DNA of 64,000 bases from Metallyticus violacea (Eukaryota > Arthropoda > Insecta > Mantodea > Metallyticidae), in the NCBI GenBank assembly GCA_030762175.1, contig CM060843.1:117000869-117064868 (forward strand), in the 5' to 3' direction. Each line of letters begins with the position of its first letter. The first letter of the stretch is position 1. The notes below the pieces were generated by a model that ran no database searches, was not told the origin of the DNA, and was given only the letters and a program-made list of their open reading frames with translations. Below are positions 22,936-34,584 of this stretch, one piece after another. Position numbers and translations under genes: made by a program.

Positions 22936-23569
22936 GAGTCGTTTCTGCTTACACACTGCTACGTGACTTTAGGATTTCTTATGATTTCTTACATGGCCTG
23001 TCCCTTTGATGCTAACGGAGCATTTAATTTAGGAAGGGTCTTACAAGAAAGCGATTAGGATATGGACTGAAAGGTAGGAATATAATTCTTTGATAATTAT
23101 TATTTATTATATGATTATCATAAAACTATTTACATAACTCGCTAATAATAATTTTAACAAAAGGAATACAGCTTGGAATTTGTGCAAATTGTTTTAACAA
23201 TTCCATAAATATCCAGAAACCTGACAATGGCTTTACTAAATTCATTAAGAAAAAATTACATAATAAATGTGCTTGTCTTCAATTCACACATATAAAATTT
23301 TTAATGGCCAAGCACTTGCCCAATTTAACGTTTAATATTAGTGCTTTCTTACACTTCAGCAATTAAATAATGAAAGTTTAAAGCCCCTGTATATTAACAA
23401 AATTGAAATTCAAATAAATTTACTAGGTACTAGCCCAACATTTAAACACTCAAGCACAAAAGCTAAATATTTAATTAAAACTTACAATATAAATTACAGT
23501 TTCTGTAGCCTTGGTCAGTGGGTGAAGCCTGGTAGAGAGTAGACCCAAAAATTTGGAAGTGGTGTCCAA
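22936..23569. other. AT-rich stretch, nothing recognised
   Basis: No supported feature. Confidence 0.5.
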
Positions 23570-23700
23570 AACGATCTATCTCAATGAAAGCGCTACTCTC
23601 TAAAGCAAGAAGCACACACGTAAACTTGCCCTTACATGGAGAAGGCAACGCAGGCTGCTAGCCAAACCATTCGGGACTGCAGCCAGTAGATACCTTTGTT
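23570..23700 (-). repeat. repeat F, minus-strand copy flanking the family D array
   Basis: The complement contains GCAGCCTGCGTTGCCTTCTC then CATGTAAGGGCAAGTTTACGTG. This matches plus-strand 24524-24567 (GCAGCCTGCATTGCCTTCTC then CGCGTAAGGATAAACCACGCG). Similarity extends outward at lower identity (TTTAGAGAGTAGCGCTTTCA on one side only). Confidence 0.7.
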
Positions 23701-23714
23701 TCGCATGAAAGCGC

Positions 23715-24300
23715 TGTTATTATGAAGTAATATAACTTTTTACATGTTCTATTATTGTTTTTGTTAAATTTAAACCGAACTAACCGAAAGAGTAACATTT
23801 ATTCCATTAAGACTAGTGTAGAAAAATTATGAAAGATGAAAAAAAAAAAAAAAAAAAAATAATAATAATAAATAAAATGTAAGAGGTAGAAATTGTTATT
23901 TTGGAGTAATCTTTTTATGTTCTATTATATTTATTAAACTTAATCTAACCTAACCTAACGTATGTAACATTTATTGCATTAAAAATAGTGTAGAAATAAG
24001 TGTTATTATTGATTAATATTATTTTTTTATGTTCTACTATTTTTACTAAATTTAAACTAACCTAACCAAACCTAACCTAACCTATCGTATGAAAAAGTAA
24101 CTTTTATTGGATTAAGAATAGGGTAGAAAAAAGGGTTATTATGGAGTAATATTATTTTATGCTCTGTTATTATTTTATTATTGTTATTATTATTATTATT
24201 GTTATTGTTGCTGTTGATGTTATTGTTTAACTTAAACTGAAATAATCTAACTTATGAAAAAGTAACATTTATTCGATCAAGAATAATGTAAAAAAATTAT
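23715..24300 (-). repeat. fourfold tandem body of tRNA-headed repeat D, with TTAGG-like motifs
   Basis: Four diverged units start at 23715, 23894, 24002 and 24135. Each runs GTTATT.TGGAGTAATATTA, TTTTATGTTCTATTATT, a TAAACTTAA(A/T)CTAACC block, AAAGTAACATTTATT, ATTAAGAATAGTGTAGAAAA. Units 2 and 3 contain CTAACCTAACCTAAC runs, the complement of short (TTAGG)n. An A-rich stretch (23832-23893) separates units 1 and 2, and unit 4 has a (TTATTG)-type expansion. The homologous single-unit body is on the plus strand at 57815-58012. Confidence 0.8.
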
Positions 24301-24364
24301 GAAAATTAAAGAAAATAGTAACATTTATAGTGAGATAAATAACAGATTATAAGGAAAAGAATAC

Positions 24365-24445
24365 TTATCCACGAGGAATCGAACCCGCAACCTTTACATC
24401 AGTAGCAATTAGCTCTAACCTACTAAGCTAATAGGACTTCATTCA
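24365..24445 (-). mobile_element. tRNA-like head of repeat D
   Basis: The complement has TTAGCTTAGTAGGTTAGAGC (box A-like) and GCGGGTTCGATTCCTCG (box B, GGTTCGATTCC) about 75 bases apart in tRNA-like order. The 3' CCA-side pairing is poor and the body described above follows directly. It is a SINE-type head, not a functional tRNA gene. Confidence 0.65.
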
Positions 24446-24496
24446 TACTTAGAGTGCAGCTATTTGGGGGAAGTAATAGCTACTATTAAAATCCTA

Positions 24497-24600
24497 AGCA
24501 GTCGGCTGTGTTCGTACCGTTCGGCCTGCAGCCTGCATTGCCTTCTCCGCGTAAGGATAAACCACGCGTAACAGACCGAGGGTAAAGTAGTGACATCATG
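24497..24600 (+). repeat. repeat F, plus-strand copy
   Basis: Partner of 23570-23700 in inverted orientation. The best block is 24524-24567. Together the two copies bracket family D (23715-24445). Confidence 0.65.
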
Positions 24601-25497
24601 ACATTTACAGTATATTCCACTTTAGTGTAAATCAATGAAAGAAATGGCATAGGGTGCAGGTTATAACATAGGTATGATGAGAATGAAAGGAAAGCAGGTG
24701 CGGCACAAAAGCGTATTAGTACTAACAGCACAATACAAAACATACTTGCGACCACTCGCCTAAAACATGTGCAAGTATCACTGAGGTGTGTGCTGGTGAC
24801 TGGAGAATATTCACAACATTATAAATATCCAACCCCTTTATTTTAGTGAACTTCAATAATGACTATGAGTAGTAAGCAATCACTAAGTTCAACATACACT
24901 GTAACGTAAGTATAATAAATTAATGACCCCCACCTTGATAGATAGCTCACGAACGAAAATTCATATTTCATCCCCAGTTCAAACGGATATTATTACATGC
25001 ATTACATTTATTGTCGTCTTTCTTACTCAGGTGCATTGAGAAACATAAACAGAAATGAAATGCTAATCTAAACAAGCCAAGGTTAATTAATATCAAGTTC
25101 ACTGTGTTCTGTGCGCTTAATTGTTTCATTAAGCAGAGAGAGAGACTTTGTGAACCGAATGTGGGAAAGATGTTTCTCTCATATCACCGTGCAAACACAC
25201 ACATGCTTGCCAACCTTAATTGGATGAACACACATACCCACACCTTCCTAGAGTCATTTCGTGTCGCCTTGTTTCTGTTATCTCGCTTTAGCTGAAAGAT
25301 CCAGCACCATTATTTTTTGAAAGAAATGTTGGTACTTCGAGTTTGAGCGTTATCTAGCACAATGGGCTCATTGCTGTTCATACATTTGTAGTGTTTCCCA
25401 GGGTCAATTGCACAACAGCTCCCTGAGGATCGGTGCACCAGAACTGCGCAATGCACATACCTTTTAGCCAGTTTTTTTATTGGAGCTAAAAATATTC
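24601..25497. other. AT-rich stretch, nothing recognised
   Basis: There is a short CACACA-rich patch at 25192-25245. No coding or repeat evidence. Confidence 0.5.
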
Positions 25498-25525
25498 AAA
25501 AAAAAAAAAAAAAAAAAAAAAAAAA
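25498..25525. repeat. poly(A) run
   Basis: About 28 A residues. It may be a retroposon tail, but no element body is recognisable on either side. Confidence 0.9.
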
Positions 25526-25983
25526 CACGCAGCACTTGAAAAACGTAGATTTTCACATAATCTCAAAAAGTGAATTGGAAACAAGGAAATTAAGAGATAC
25601 ATAGAACTTTTCCCTGTTTTTTGGGGGGAGGGATTTTCTATACATATACAAGTATTAAAATATTAAACCAAACAGAAATATTATTGCAAGATAATATGTG
25701 TACATACAAGTATATCTGCTAGCATTCTATATATTTCTATGCCGTTATAATACAATTTAAATTTATCAAAAGACGTTTTATAAGCTTTCAATCTCTTAGC
25801 TTTCCTTCATATTTTTAAAAATAATGAAAGTATTTCAGTTACACCTATATTATAGTTTGGAACGTAAAAAGTATGATGATTTCATAGAAGTATTGAAAGT
25901 GTTTAGCTTGAAAGCAAGTTTGCATACTCCCTCCCATGTTGCCGAAAATTTATTGCGATATTGGGAGTCACAATTTAATTTTT

Positions 25984-26230
25984 TCGCCACGAGCTGGTGA
26001 GATTGCTAAAGCACGAACTCTTGAACGAGAGGTTTGAAGTTTAGATCATCCTAGGACTCCTCTTTGAGGTTTTCCCACGTTTTCCTCAGTTTGCATTAAT
26101 GGCAAATGTCTGATAGATGCACTAAACTTATATCTAGAATTCTCCATTCTGATTCCATTCTAATAGTTTACCATTTCATCTCATGTATCGCAGGTGTTGG
26201 TCAACTGTATAGTAAATATCGCTGTTACAC
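25984..26230 (+). mobile_element. SINE-A, diverged copy
   Basis: Landmarks persist in order: a decayed head (GCTGGTGAGATTGCTAAAGC), GAGGTTTTCCCACGTTTTCC then TCAGTTTGCATTAATGGCAA, CACTAAACTTATATCTAGAA, TACCATTTCATCTCATGTAT and a shortened 3' block. The box B motif is degraded (GGTTTGAAGTTTAGATCA). Confidence 0.72.
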
Positions 26231-27399
26231 TATTTTTCTTTCGAATGTTTTCAACGTAAGTTCGTGATTTGTTCCTAAATTTTCCATTATTTACTTACAC
26301 CTTTTATTTCTCTTATTTTACACGCGGAGCTATATTTTTAACTGGAACAATGTAACAGCAATAAACTTGAAATTGATCATTGTAATTATGCAATACTATA
26401 TGGAATACTTTCATTCCGCTCTTCCAAAATGTTATTAATATTGGTGAACGTAAATGACAGGCTTTCTCTTTTGTCGACATACAAGTTATTTGTTAAAATT
26501 ACATCATATTATACACATACATGATATCTACATTACAAAAATATTATGATTAGATTTGCATATACATATTGTATTATATTTACATTGGGCCGTAAGTGTA
26601 TTTTCAATTTGTATTGCCAAATAGATTTTTATAGTTGAAATGTTGTTACTGCCCTTATTTTTCTCATTATTTTATTAATTATCAAATACAATAAGATTTT
26701 TAACATTTTTGTTGTTTATGCTTCCGTTTTAAATATAAACTTTAAGAAATGAGAGCATATATGTGTGTGTATATATAGTGAGATAAAAGTGGCTCTTCCT
26801 AAATATACGTTTTCAGTTTTCGTACTTATTCACGCATGAATACATTTGCAGCCACCATTACTTGAACAAACATGTCCCCATGTACCAAGTAACAGTATAA
26901 ACACAGTGCGTAAAGTTGACAACCCTGACGCATTACATCGTTGTTAATGATTTATCTGCATTTGTATTCGACTGCCATGGTCCATTTTGTTTTCAGTAAC
27001 TGCACGTGTTCCTTGTAATTACTCTGTAAAATACACTGCAAATAACAACATAGCAAAGTATTTTTGTGTTACAATGTTTGTGGAAACGCTATGAGAATAC
27101 ATAACTGATGACTGCAGACATTGAACGGAAATTACGCGGTGTTAAATCACCTAAAGTCAAGCAATGGAAAATTTGTACGAACAGAGCAAATGCGATTTGT
27201 CATTGACTACTAAGAAGTGATAAAAAACGGAAGAAAAAGCAGATCTCATTCCTAAGAGTGCGTAAGTCTGCAGAATCATTAATCATTACACTTTAAGAAG
27301 CTTGTTACAAGAATTGGAATTGACCAATCGATCAAAACTTTGTGCAAATTCTACATGAATCGTTTTGAGTTCTGCAAATACTTCCTCGTATAACGTGTA
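26231..27399. other. AT-rich stretch, nothing recognised
   Basis: No supported feature. Bases 27110-27400 could be the decayed N-terminal part of the transposase relic that follows, but I could not align them. Confidence 0.45.
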
Positions 27400-27960
27400 G
27401 GTAATCCTGACTTGGAAAATAATTTTATGATATTGAATCCTCGTTTAAATGGAATTGCTATGCAAACCAGTGCAATGTGTCATTGTAAAATTGTCACGAA
27501 AGACTCAAACATTGTTCCTACTCTTTGTAGTGGAGCCGTCATGGAACCATTATTTTTGGAAAGAGCGACTACGTGCATATGTCTTGAATATTACAAGAAG
27601 TGGTTATTCCAGAAACGTAGAACAGTTCTCGCGTTGCCGAGAGACGGTTGATATGGCAACAGGATGTAGTAGCTGATTATGGTTTTATAGCCAGGAACTT
27701 CTTAAACAAATAATTTCATGACTGGATGAGCCATTGTAGCGCAACCACCCCAACCATGCGACCTCACACCATTGTACTTTTTCTCTCTGGAGTATTTTAA
27801 TTACGAAGGGTTTTCTTCAGAAACCAAGTAATCTGAATCACAACAGTTGAAACAGTCGTTTCAGAATTTGGATATGAATCGTTAGTTACATTCTGCTGTT
27901 TGTACCCATCGACATGAAATGTGTATGGTCTCAGTTTTGAACAAATGCTATAAAGAAGTT
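27400..27960 (+). pseudogene. DDE transposase relic, common insect type
   Basis: Combining plus frames: GAVMEPLFLE (about 27535-27565; the family has GVIGPYFFE); IWQQDVVADYGFIARNFLNK (about 27651-27712; the family has QQDGAP..Y...VR.FLN); HDWMSHCSA then PQPCDLTPLYFF (about 27720-27790; the family has WPPRSPDLTPLDFFLWG); and EYFNYEGFSSETK (about 27790-27830). This is the DDE core of a transposase class found in many insect genomes. The QQD aspartate and the CDL aspartate remain. The Asp in TPLD is Tyr. Frameshifts and stops are frequent. Confidence 0.72.
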
Positions 27961-28246
27961 TACTACAAAGGACAAGGAAACATTTATTTCTTTATTAACA
28001 TTTTTCTAATGAAACGATGTTTATCTCAATATACTGTGAAATGCAGTATTCACACACACACGCGCGCGCACGCAGTATCGTAGCCGCGATAATTAAATGT
28101 TCTACATTTTCAAAAAAAAGCATAGTATTTTAATTATGTGTAGCCTTTTGCATAATAACCCCAAAAAGCTTTGATCTTCACTCAGAATACATTTTAGTTC
28201 GACCACCTAGCATATTTTATGTTGCGCCTACTCGATGCATTAAAAG

Positions 28247-28288
<42 letters not shown>

Positions 28289-29099
28289 AAATTAAACTTC
28301 ATCTCCGGTATAGTGAAACGAATGTATAGTTCAGATCCGCTATAATCGATCATGTGCAATCTCGAGAGGCATAGATAATGGCACTTGGGACAACTGCGGT
28401 TTTGCACAAGCTCTAGAAATAAACATGACCCTCCAACGATACAAGCGGACAATCTGTCTCTGTTATCATCCCTCCATCTCCCTCTCGCTTTTTGCCTCTT
28501 CTTTCTACACCATACACGGATACTTCGGGCCTTTTCCCTAGTGCCCTATCAAATTCCTCACATCTCCGGGAGAGTTTAACCAGGTTATTTTCAATTCGAT
28601 TAAAAAGCTTTCACTGAGCACCAGTACCAGCATATTCCAAAATAAATAACTGCCAGAGGCGATCTTCTTTGCATGATAAGCTGAAGTGAGCTCACAAAAA
28701 GGGTCGGCAAACAATAATAAAAAGTGAAGGAAGACTCTCAAGGCCAACATTAGCTGCTAGTGCTTGAAAGATTAAACGTTCTAAATTTGTATTCTAAGTA
28801 GGAATATTTTTCTGGTATACTGGAGTGCTAGAAAAATATTTTATGTCTGAGAAGGCGAATTATAAGAAAATTTTGTTTAAGTAATAGCTTTGGTCCAAGG
28901 TTCACTGATGTCGCCAACATTAATATCAAGGAGAAAACTTGAACATAAACGGGTTCTGATCTTGAGCAAACCAACGCCACAAAAATGCTCTTAAATTAGG
29001 GCATCGCTATACTTCTTTGTACTTTGTTTTTCTACTTTGCACTATGTGACATATGCTTCATGTGATATGAATGCACACTCTTTTACATCTACAAATTAC
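27961..29099. other. AT-rich stretch with microsatellites
   Basis: It contains a (CA)/(CG) run at 28052-28072 and the (GT)n array listed separately. A less AT-rich patch (28370-28600) has open frames on both strands but no motif. Confidence 0.5.
28251..28287. repeat. (GT)n microsatellite
   Basis: About 18 GT dinucleotides. Confidence 0.95.
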
Positions 29100-29420
29100 A
29101 AAATAAAGTATAACTCATTGTAAAGAGCTCAAAATCTACTGCTTCCAACTCTTTCGTTCTTAACCTTTCTGCTGTTTGCATACATAACAAAGCCCTTCTT
29201 TACATGCTTGGAAATAATTCAGTTTGCAGCAAAAACGAATTGCACTTATTTCATAACATCGCCAAGGTATATGAAATCCTTAATCGGAACTAAATTGTGT
29301 GCTTTAGAACAAGTCTTAGGCCACAAAAAGCATACTTTTTAACGGTTTAAATTTAGCTTCCTCTGAACTTTGGAAGATACCAACTTGCAAACTGTCCATT
29401 TGCGCCGCCATCAATAACAC
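29100..29420 (+). repeat. unclassified dispersed repeat E, copy 2
   Basis: Same-orientation partner of 9370-9680; the anchors are given there. Similarity may begin slightly earlier (about 29020). No function recognised. Confidence 0.6.
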
Positions 29421-29655
29421 CTAATTAAAAAAAAAGAGTCTTAATTTGTAAAATTACGTAAATTATGAAATTAGAATACGTAAGGGTGGTGTGATTGATA
29501 AAATCAAAATGTCTGAGGTAGATCCGTTAATGGGGTAAAAAGATTTATTACATATTATAAAACTTAAAAAAATTAATCAAAATTAAAAAATCGTAAACCG
29601 TTAAGCTGAGCAACTTTTATATTTTATTCTTAAATTATTTAAATGTTTTATAATA

Positions 29656-29937
29656 TTACTTTAATTTTACCACAATTAAAGAAATTAAGAGCTGTGAAAT
29701 TGGAGGCGATTTTATATTGCGGGGTGAAGGATTATTAATATGTGTGGTGTGTATAGGGGATGTGAAATTTTCTTGGTTGGAAAAGAATATTGTTTGGTTA
29801 TTGCCGTGGATTGTAATGTCGGATTCTAGCTCGGTGGTTGCCCCAATTATTTTTGATATAGGTATCAGGGTTTTCTGGAGTTTTTTGTGGATCCTTCGGA
29901 TCCACGGGAATGCGGAAAAGTATCGCACAAAGGACAC
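29656..29937 (-). other. orphan open frame of 93 codons, overlapped by an antisense frame
   Basis: The minus frame contains a Thr/Asn/His-rich stretch (SDITIHGNNQTIFF). The plus strand is also open (29717-29941) and reads as hydrophobic. One of the two is a shadow and neither has a domain I recognise. The 5' end overlaps a short perfect hairpin (29887-29905). It could be a fragment of an unidentified transposon. Confidence 0.2.
29887..29905. repeat. short perfect hairpin
   Basis: GTGGATCC, TTC, GGATCCAC: an 8-bp perfect stem with a 3-base loop, containing two BamHI sites. Confidence 0.85.
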
Positions 29938-29941
29938 ATGA

Positions 29942-31569
29942 AATAGATAGTTTTCTTCAATACAGTTTATTCAATTTGTGTCACCAGATTTTCACTGTTG
30001 GACTGCTCGACACGCCCCAACATCTTTCTGTTATCTTGCTACAATAGATATGATTTCTCCCACTTTTACTCTTTGCCTACTGTTCAGTCTTTGTCGCTTC
30101 CTATTCACACTACTGTAACGCACTATTGATAATCTACCATTGCCCCGGCTATCTCATCACTTGCCCTATTCTCTGTTTCATTTGCGTTCTATCGTCACCG
30201 GACCATCTGAAATCTGAACTTCCGCTATCCCATTCTCCAATCCAACAACTGTCAACCACTTTAACCTAACAATCTTTGACCATTTCTAATCTCGCAACTT
30301 TCGGATTCTCAATTCTCACAACTGTCGACTGTTCCAACTGTGACGCATTCTGCCTGACATCTCTCTTTCTATGCCCAGGTTCCTCCCACGCGAAATAAAA
30401 TTATCTATTGCGATCTTATTCTTAACTGACAAGTTCTCCATTGGTTATTACAGAATATTTATTATATTGCTGAGTCATTCTCATTCGCTCATTTTTAGGC
30501 GATAGCCATTGGTTAAAACAATTCTCCCCCGACGACATGCATTTTCCCATGGCCTCGACATTCCTGGAAGTAAACTGTTATATATTTCGGCCTCGTCTTT
30601 GATAACTTGACATTTCAAATTGCTTTTTCTCTTTCACTATTCTAGATCTAGAAACTAAAATTTCGCGATAGCGCACGATAAATTCTCATTAACACCAGTT
30701 CCCTATTCTTAAGACTGTACGGCACAATTCTTTTGATTCCAGCTTTACTCTGTCTGCCAGTTATGAAATTTGGACATCTCTGTATTTGGCCGTTATTCTT
30801 TAACATTCTGCATAAATACAAGAGGATCGTTTCATAAGTAATTATTTAATTTCTTCTAAATACTACCACCAGTTGAGGTGTGGATTAAGAAGTAATTAAA
30901 AAGAATTAAGTAAAATTTTCACTTAGTTACCCCACAGTATGAGGGAAAGTAAAATAATATACTTCACATAACACCTAAGAATACTCTTTCCAGCTGGGCA
31001 CTATTCTTTACAAGCGGAGTTGTCTGTAAATGCCCTCGACGAAAAGTGATTTAAGATGTTCTGTTTGTTTGCAAAGCGTTTCCTTACAATTCGCATGCAC
31101 TTAAATCTGGCAAAAAGGGAGTATATTCCCAGACCTCCCTCCTCACTACCGTAAGAGATTTTGACAGGAGGTTCTACATTAGATTAGTATTTTTGTTAGT
31201 ATTATGCTAAATAATAACCTGCCCAAAGTATATATAGAAAGCTCTTGAAATACGGGGGTTCTGAGCTGTCTTCGAAACTAAATGACAGACAAGAACATCA
31301 TCTGTATTATAAGCCCAAATAACCCAAATTAAGAAAAGAGGAGAACGATAACTATTTACTTTGTATACAGGAGACTAATGAACGACGACAAAACAATTTC
31401 ATAGATGTAAATTTGTCTTAGACCAGCTATTAGAGTTAGGAAATCTATGATCTGCCTGTTCAAATGTATGGTATTAGTTTCTAAAGCTCCAGTTGGCAGC
31501 CAGTAACAAAGTTTCCGTTCTAAATAATACCGGAAGTTGTGGAGCATGATTCTTTGCCGCAGCCCGTAT
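29942..31569. other. pyrimidine-rich then AT-rich stretch, unidentified
   Basis: Bases 29990-30560 are unusually C/T-rich on the plus strand, with repeated short words such as CCAACTGT and CACAACTGTC. No coding motif was found in six frames by eye. This could be part of an LTR or UTR of a retroelement. The remainder is uninformative. Confidence 0.35.
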
Positions 31570-31645
31570 TATATTGGCGACAAGTAAAAGCGGATCAATT
31601 ATCAGTTCGAGTCCCGTAGGTAGCGCCTTTTTATTTTATATATGT
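31570..31645 (+). mobile_element. tRNA-like sequence, probable SINE head
   Basis: Box B AGTTCGAGTCC lies at about 31604-31614, followed by a T-rich TTTTTATTTTATATA tail like the sequence after the family D heads. Box A is weak. The cloverleaf does not close well. Confidence 0.4.
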
Positions 31646-33777
31646 TATATATGAATATATTTCATTATACAATGAAAGAACACAATCTTCTCCACTAAAC
31701 TATTATCTGCGATCTACGAAACCACAGTTTATAGCCTTATGCTTTAAGCACTCAGTCAGGCGCATAGTTTCCTCTGAATGAATCTACCTAACATAATAAA
31801 TTAGTAAACCTTTCTATATTACTCAAATTTTAGAAAGCATAGTAGCATTAAATCTGGAAAAAACTAATGATGAGATTTCCTCACTGCAAATTTGAAGATC
31901 TTCTAAGGCAAACTTTCACTCCATTTTGCTTTAACACTGACATCGGCAGCTAATTTCACTTGATAAATAACATATAACTCCATAATTTCTCTTATTGGAC
32001 CATAGATCCTCTATCTTAAAGTTTTAGACCCTTTTACAGTCTCTAGAAGTATTTACAGTTTAGTTGATCAACAATCATATGTAAGATAGATTGTAATATT
32101 AATATTTCCACGAGTGCATGTGGAAACGGAGATTAATGGGGGACTGGACAAGGCACCCAGTATCTCTATGCGTAATTTTACATACAAAATATGGTAGATA
32201 AATTCAAGTAGAAAATATACCTAATATGTTAATTGAATTTCACAACCACAAAATATGTAGCATTTTAGTGAAATTTTATTAATCCTCAAGTTCAAGATAA
32301 ATCATTTGTATATAAATAATTTATTATTCCAAAAAAGCACTTATGCATTATATTCTCAATTTAAATTGCAAATAAATGAAGCAGTAATATTATATATTAT
32401 ATAAATATAAGCAACTGAAAATGATCACTGATATAGCGAGTATTAAATATACAAATTTATTTTGCGAACATTCCCCATAAACCAAACCGGAGTAGAAAAA
32501 ATCTTTAAACAAACAGCTCTGATCTGGAGGATGACAAGCTAGGCTAAAAGCCTACACACAATTGAAATTAAAACTTTACTGCAAGGCAGTGGAAATATAA
32601 ATGAAAGAAATGTATGCATATAATAAATAATTCATTAATTGCACTGGTCTTTGCTCTCATAAATGAAAATGTGTCAGGCTCTAAATTTACTAAATTTCAC
32701 ATAAAAGTTTGTGGGTATGCCTTGCTAGAGATTACAGAACGATGGACACAAGTTCCCTCCCAGCCTGTTCCAAAAAGCCCGAAGTTCAAACGCAACTGCT
32801 TATTCCAAAACGAGATCCGACAAGCAGAGCAATAAAGAAAAGTGTAAGAACGCATGACGCCATGTAATGGTAAGAGAAGAAAGGAAGGTTCCAAAATTTG
32901 AGAGGAAGTCAAGGTTCCTAACGGAGCAATAGCACTTTCAAACTTAGTTGAATGGCTAATAAAGTTCAGGACAAACCTTAATAACCCAGTCCCATCCCAC
33001 TGAGTTCAGAGTGGGTGGTGTTATCATTTTCGTTGAAACGGTAATGAACCCATGAGATACTAATTTTCTCATATTATTAAGAATACCTTAGGGTGCCTTA
33101 ATTGTTAAATAACGAATAAATGAATAAACAAGTTACTCTCACATTTACATCCGATCTCTGTTGGCACTAAGCAGTACTAAAAGCGATTCCAGACAGGTGA
33201 TAGCGTTTTCCTGAGTGAACTATGATAGACGCGTATCATGTCAATGTAAAAGTTGGACAACTGTAATCTCAGTTTCATGAAAAAAGGCCATCAAGGCTTG
33301 TCCGCCACTATACGTGTATAACGTTACAATATTATCGTTATACAGTTATGCTACTATCAATAAAGCATCACTTTCTGCTGCCTCCGCTACAAAACATTTA
33401 TGTATATTCAAAAGGCAGTGCTAGTCAAATGAAAATACAGCCAAAATAACTGATTTACATTTATCGTGCTCATAAACAGCTGCAGTTATTGAAGTACGCC
33501 TGGCGTAGAAACAACAATCGCTAGATGGAGGTATCTTTACATATCACGTTGAAATCACACAGATGTATACAAGTTGATTTCTCATTTTATAGCTTTCAAA
33601 TTTTGGTTCAGTGATTAAGGTGATTACATTGAGATTTCTGTATATTTGTTCAGAAAATAAATACGCACTACTTCAATTACTGTATTATTTTCATTACCAC
33701 ATTCTAGTGAAATTTAAAACAATTTTATTAAGTTCTGTTATCTTGTGATTGCAGTATGCAACAAGTTCACTACCAGC

Positions 33778-33778
<1 letters not shown>
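31646..33778. other. AT-rich stretch, nothing recognised
   Basis: The longest frames (73 and 71 codons, 32614-32912) overlap on opposite strands and have no motif. Confidence 0.5.

Positions 33779-33822
<44 letters not shown>
33779..33822. repeat. (ATT)n microsatellite at the 3' end of a SINE-A copy
   Basis: About 15 ATT units directly abut the 3' end of the minus-strand SINE-A. It therefore looks like an expanded (AAT)n tail of that insertion. Confidence 0.92.
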
Positions 33823-34101
33823 TTCAATGGCGTTTAACGCCCGTTTTCAATATTGAGGCACCACAGGTGGTCAACACTGGTGAAACATGAGATGAAATGA
33901 TATATTGGGAAAAGATTTTTTTTAAGGAAGGTAACGTTCCAGGCCTAAATTTAGGGTACATCCCCACCATTTGCCATTTATGAGGACTGAGGAAAATCTG
34001 GAAAAAATCTCAGATCAGGGAGGACGGTCCCGGCGTGATTCGAACCACAGACCTCCCGCTCACGAGTCCACGCCTTAACGACCTCGGCCACCCGTGGCGG
34101 T
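33823..34101 (-). mobile_element. SINE-A, full-length copy (minus strand)
   Basis: The complement starts CCGCCACGGGTGGCCGAGGT with CGTTAAGGCG (box A) and has GGTTCGAATCACGCC (box B). Then come CATAAATGGCAAATGGTGGG, CCTAAATTTAGGCCTGGAA, the CACCTGTGGTGCC block and GGGCGTTAAACGCC. With the plus-strand copy at 34585 it forms a head-to-head inverted pair about 480 bp apart. Confidence 0.92.
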
Positions 34102-34495
34102 AGCTTTACCAGTGTTGGCTATATCTTTTTATGCGGTCATGTTGCTAAGCATCAGAGTATGTGACAAAGCAGAGGTTATTTAAATTGTTCTATGGTAACT
34201 TCTGTTACTGCTACAGAGCAAATGAGTTTATAATGACATTCCAGTGTGTACACAAGACATTACTCAAATAGTATATAAATTGTTGCTTATTGAGGATAAA
34301 CGTTACGCTTTTCATGTAGTAATTGTCCTAACTACGGCATAAGTGATTATACTTCACTGATGCAGAACTTCTGACAAGGCTGCTTGACTGATTCTGTTTT
34401 AAAATACTACATTCCCATAGTTTTCTAATGCTTTTGACTAATGTATTTTGCTAAACTTTTCCTTTCAATATCTGCGATTAAAGAAAGACAACAAA

Positions 34496-34496
<1 letters not shown>
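34102..34496. other. spacer between inverted SINE-A copies
   Basis: AT-rich; nothing recognised. Confidence 0.5.
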
Positions 34497-34549
<53 letters not shown>

Positions 34550-34576
34550 GTTGTTGTTGTTGTTGTTGTTGTTGTA
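34497..34576. repeat. (ATT)n(TTG)n compound microsatellite
   Basis: About 17 ATT units followed by about 9 TTG units, ending a few bases before the 5' end of SINE-A at 34585. Confidence 0.95.
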
Positions 34577-34584
34577 ACAAGTAA

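Noticed and set aside
23941..24095. Interstitial telomere tract (TTAGG)n
   Set aside because: Runs are only two to three units long, interrupted, and recur inside repeat family D, so they are better explained as part of that repeat.
24365..24445. Possible functional tRNA gene (also 57740-57815 and 62930-63003)
   Set aside because: Box A and box B are present, but the acceptor and anticodon stems do not pair properly and a repeat body follows, so these are SINE heads.
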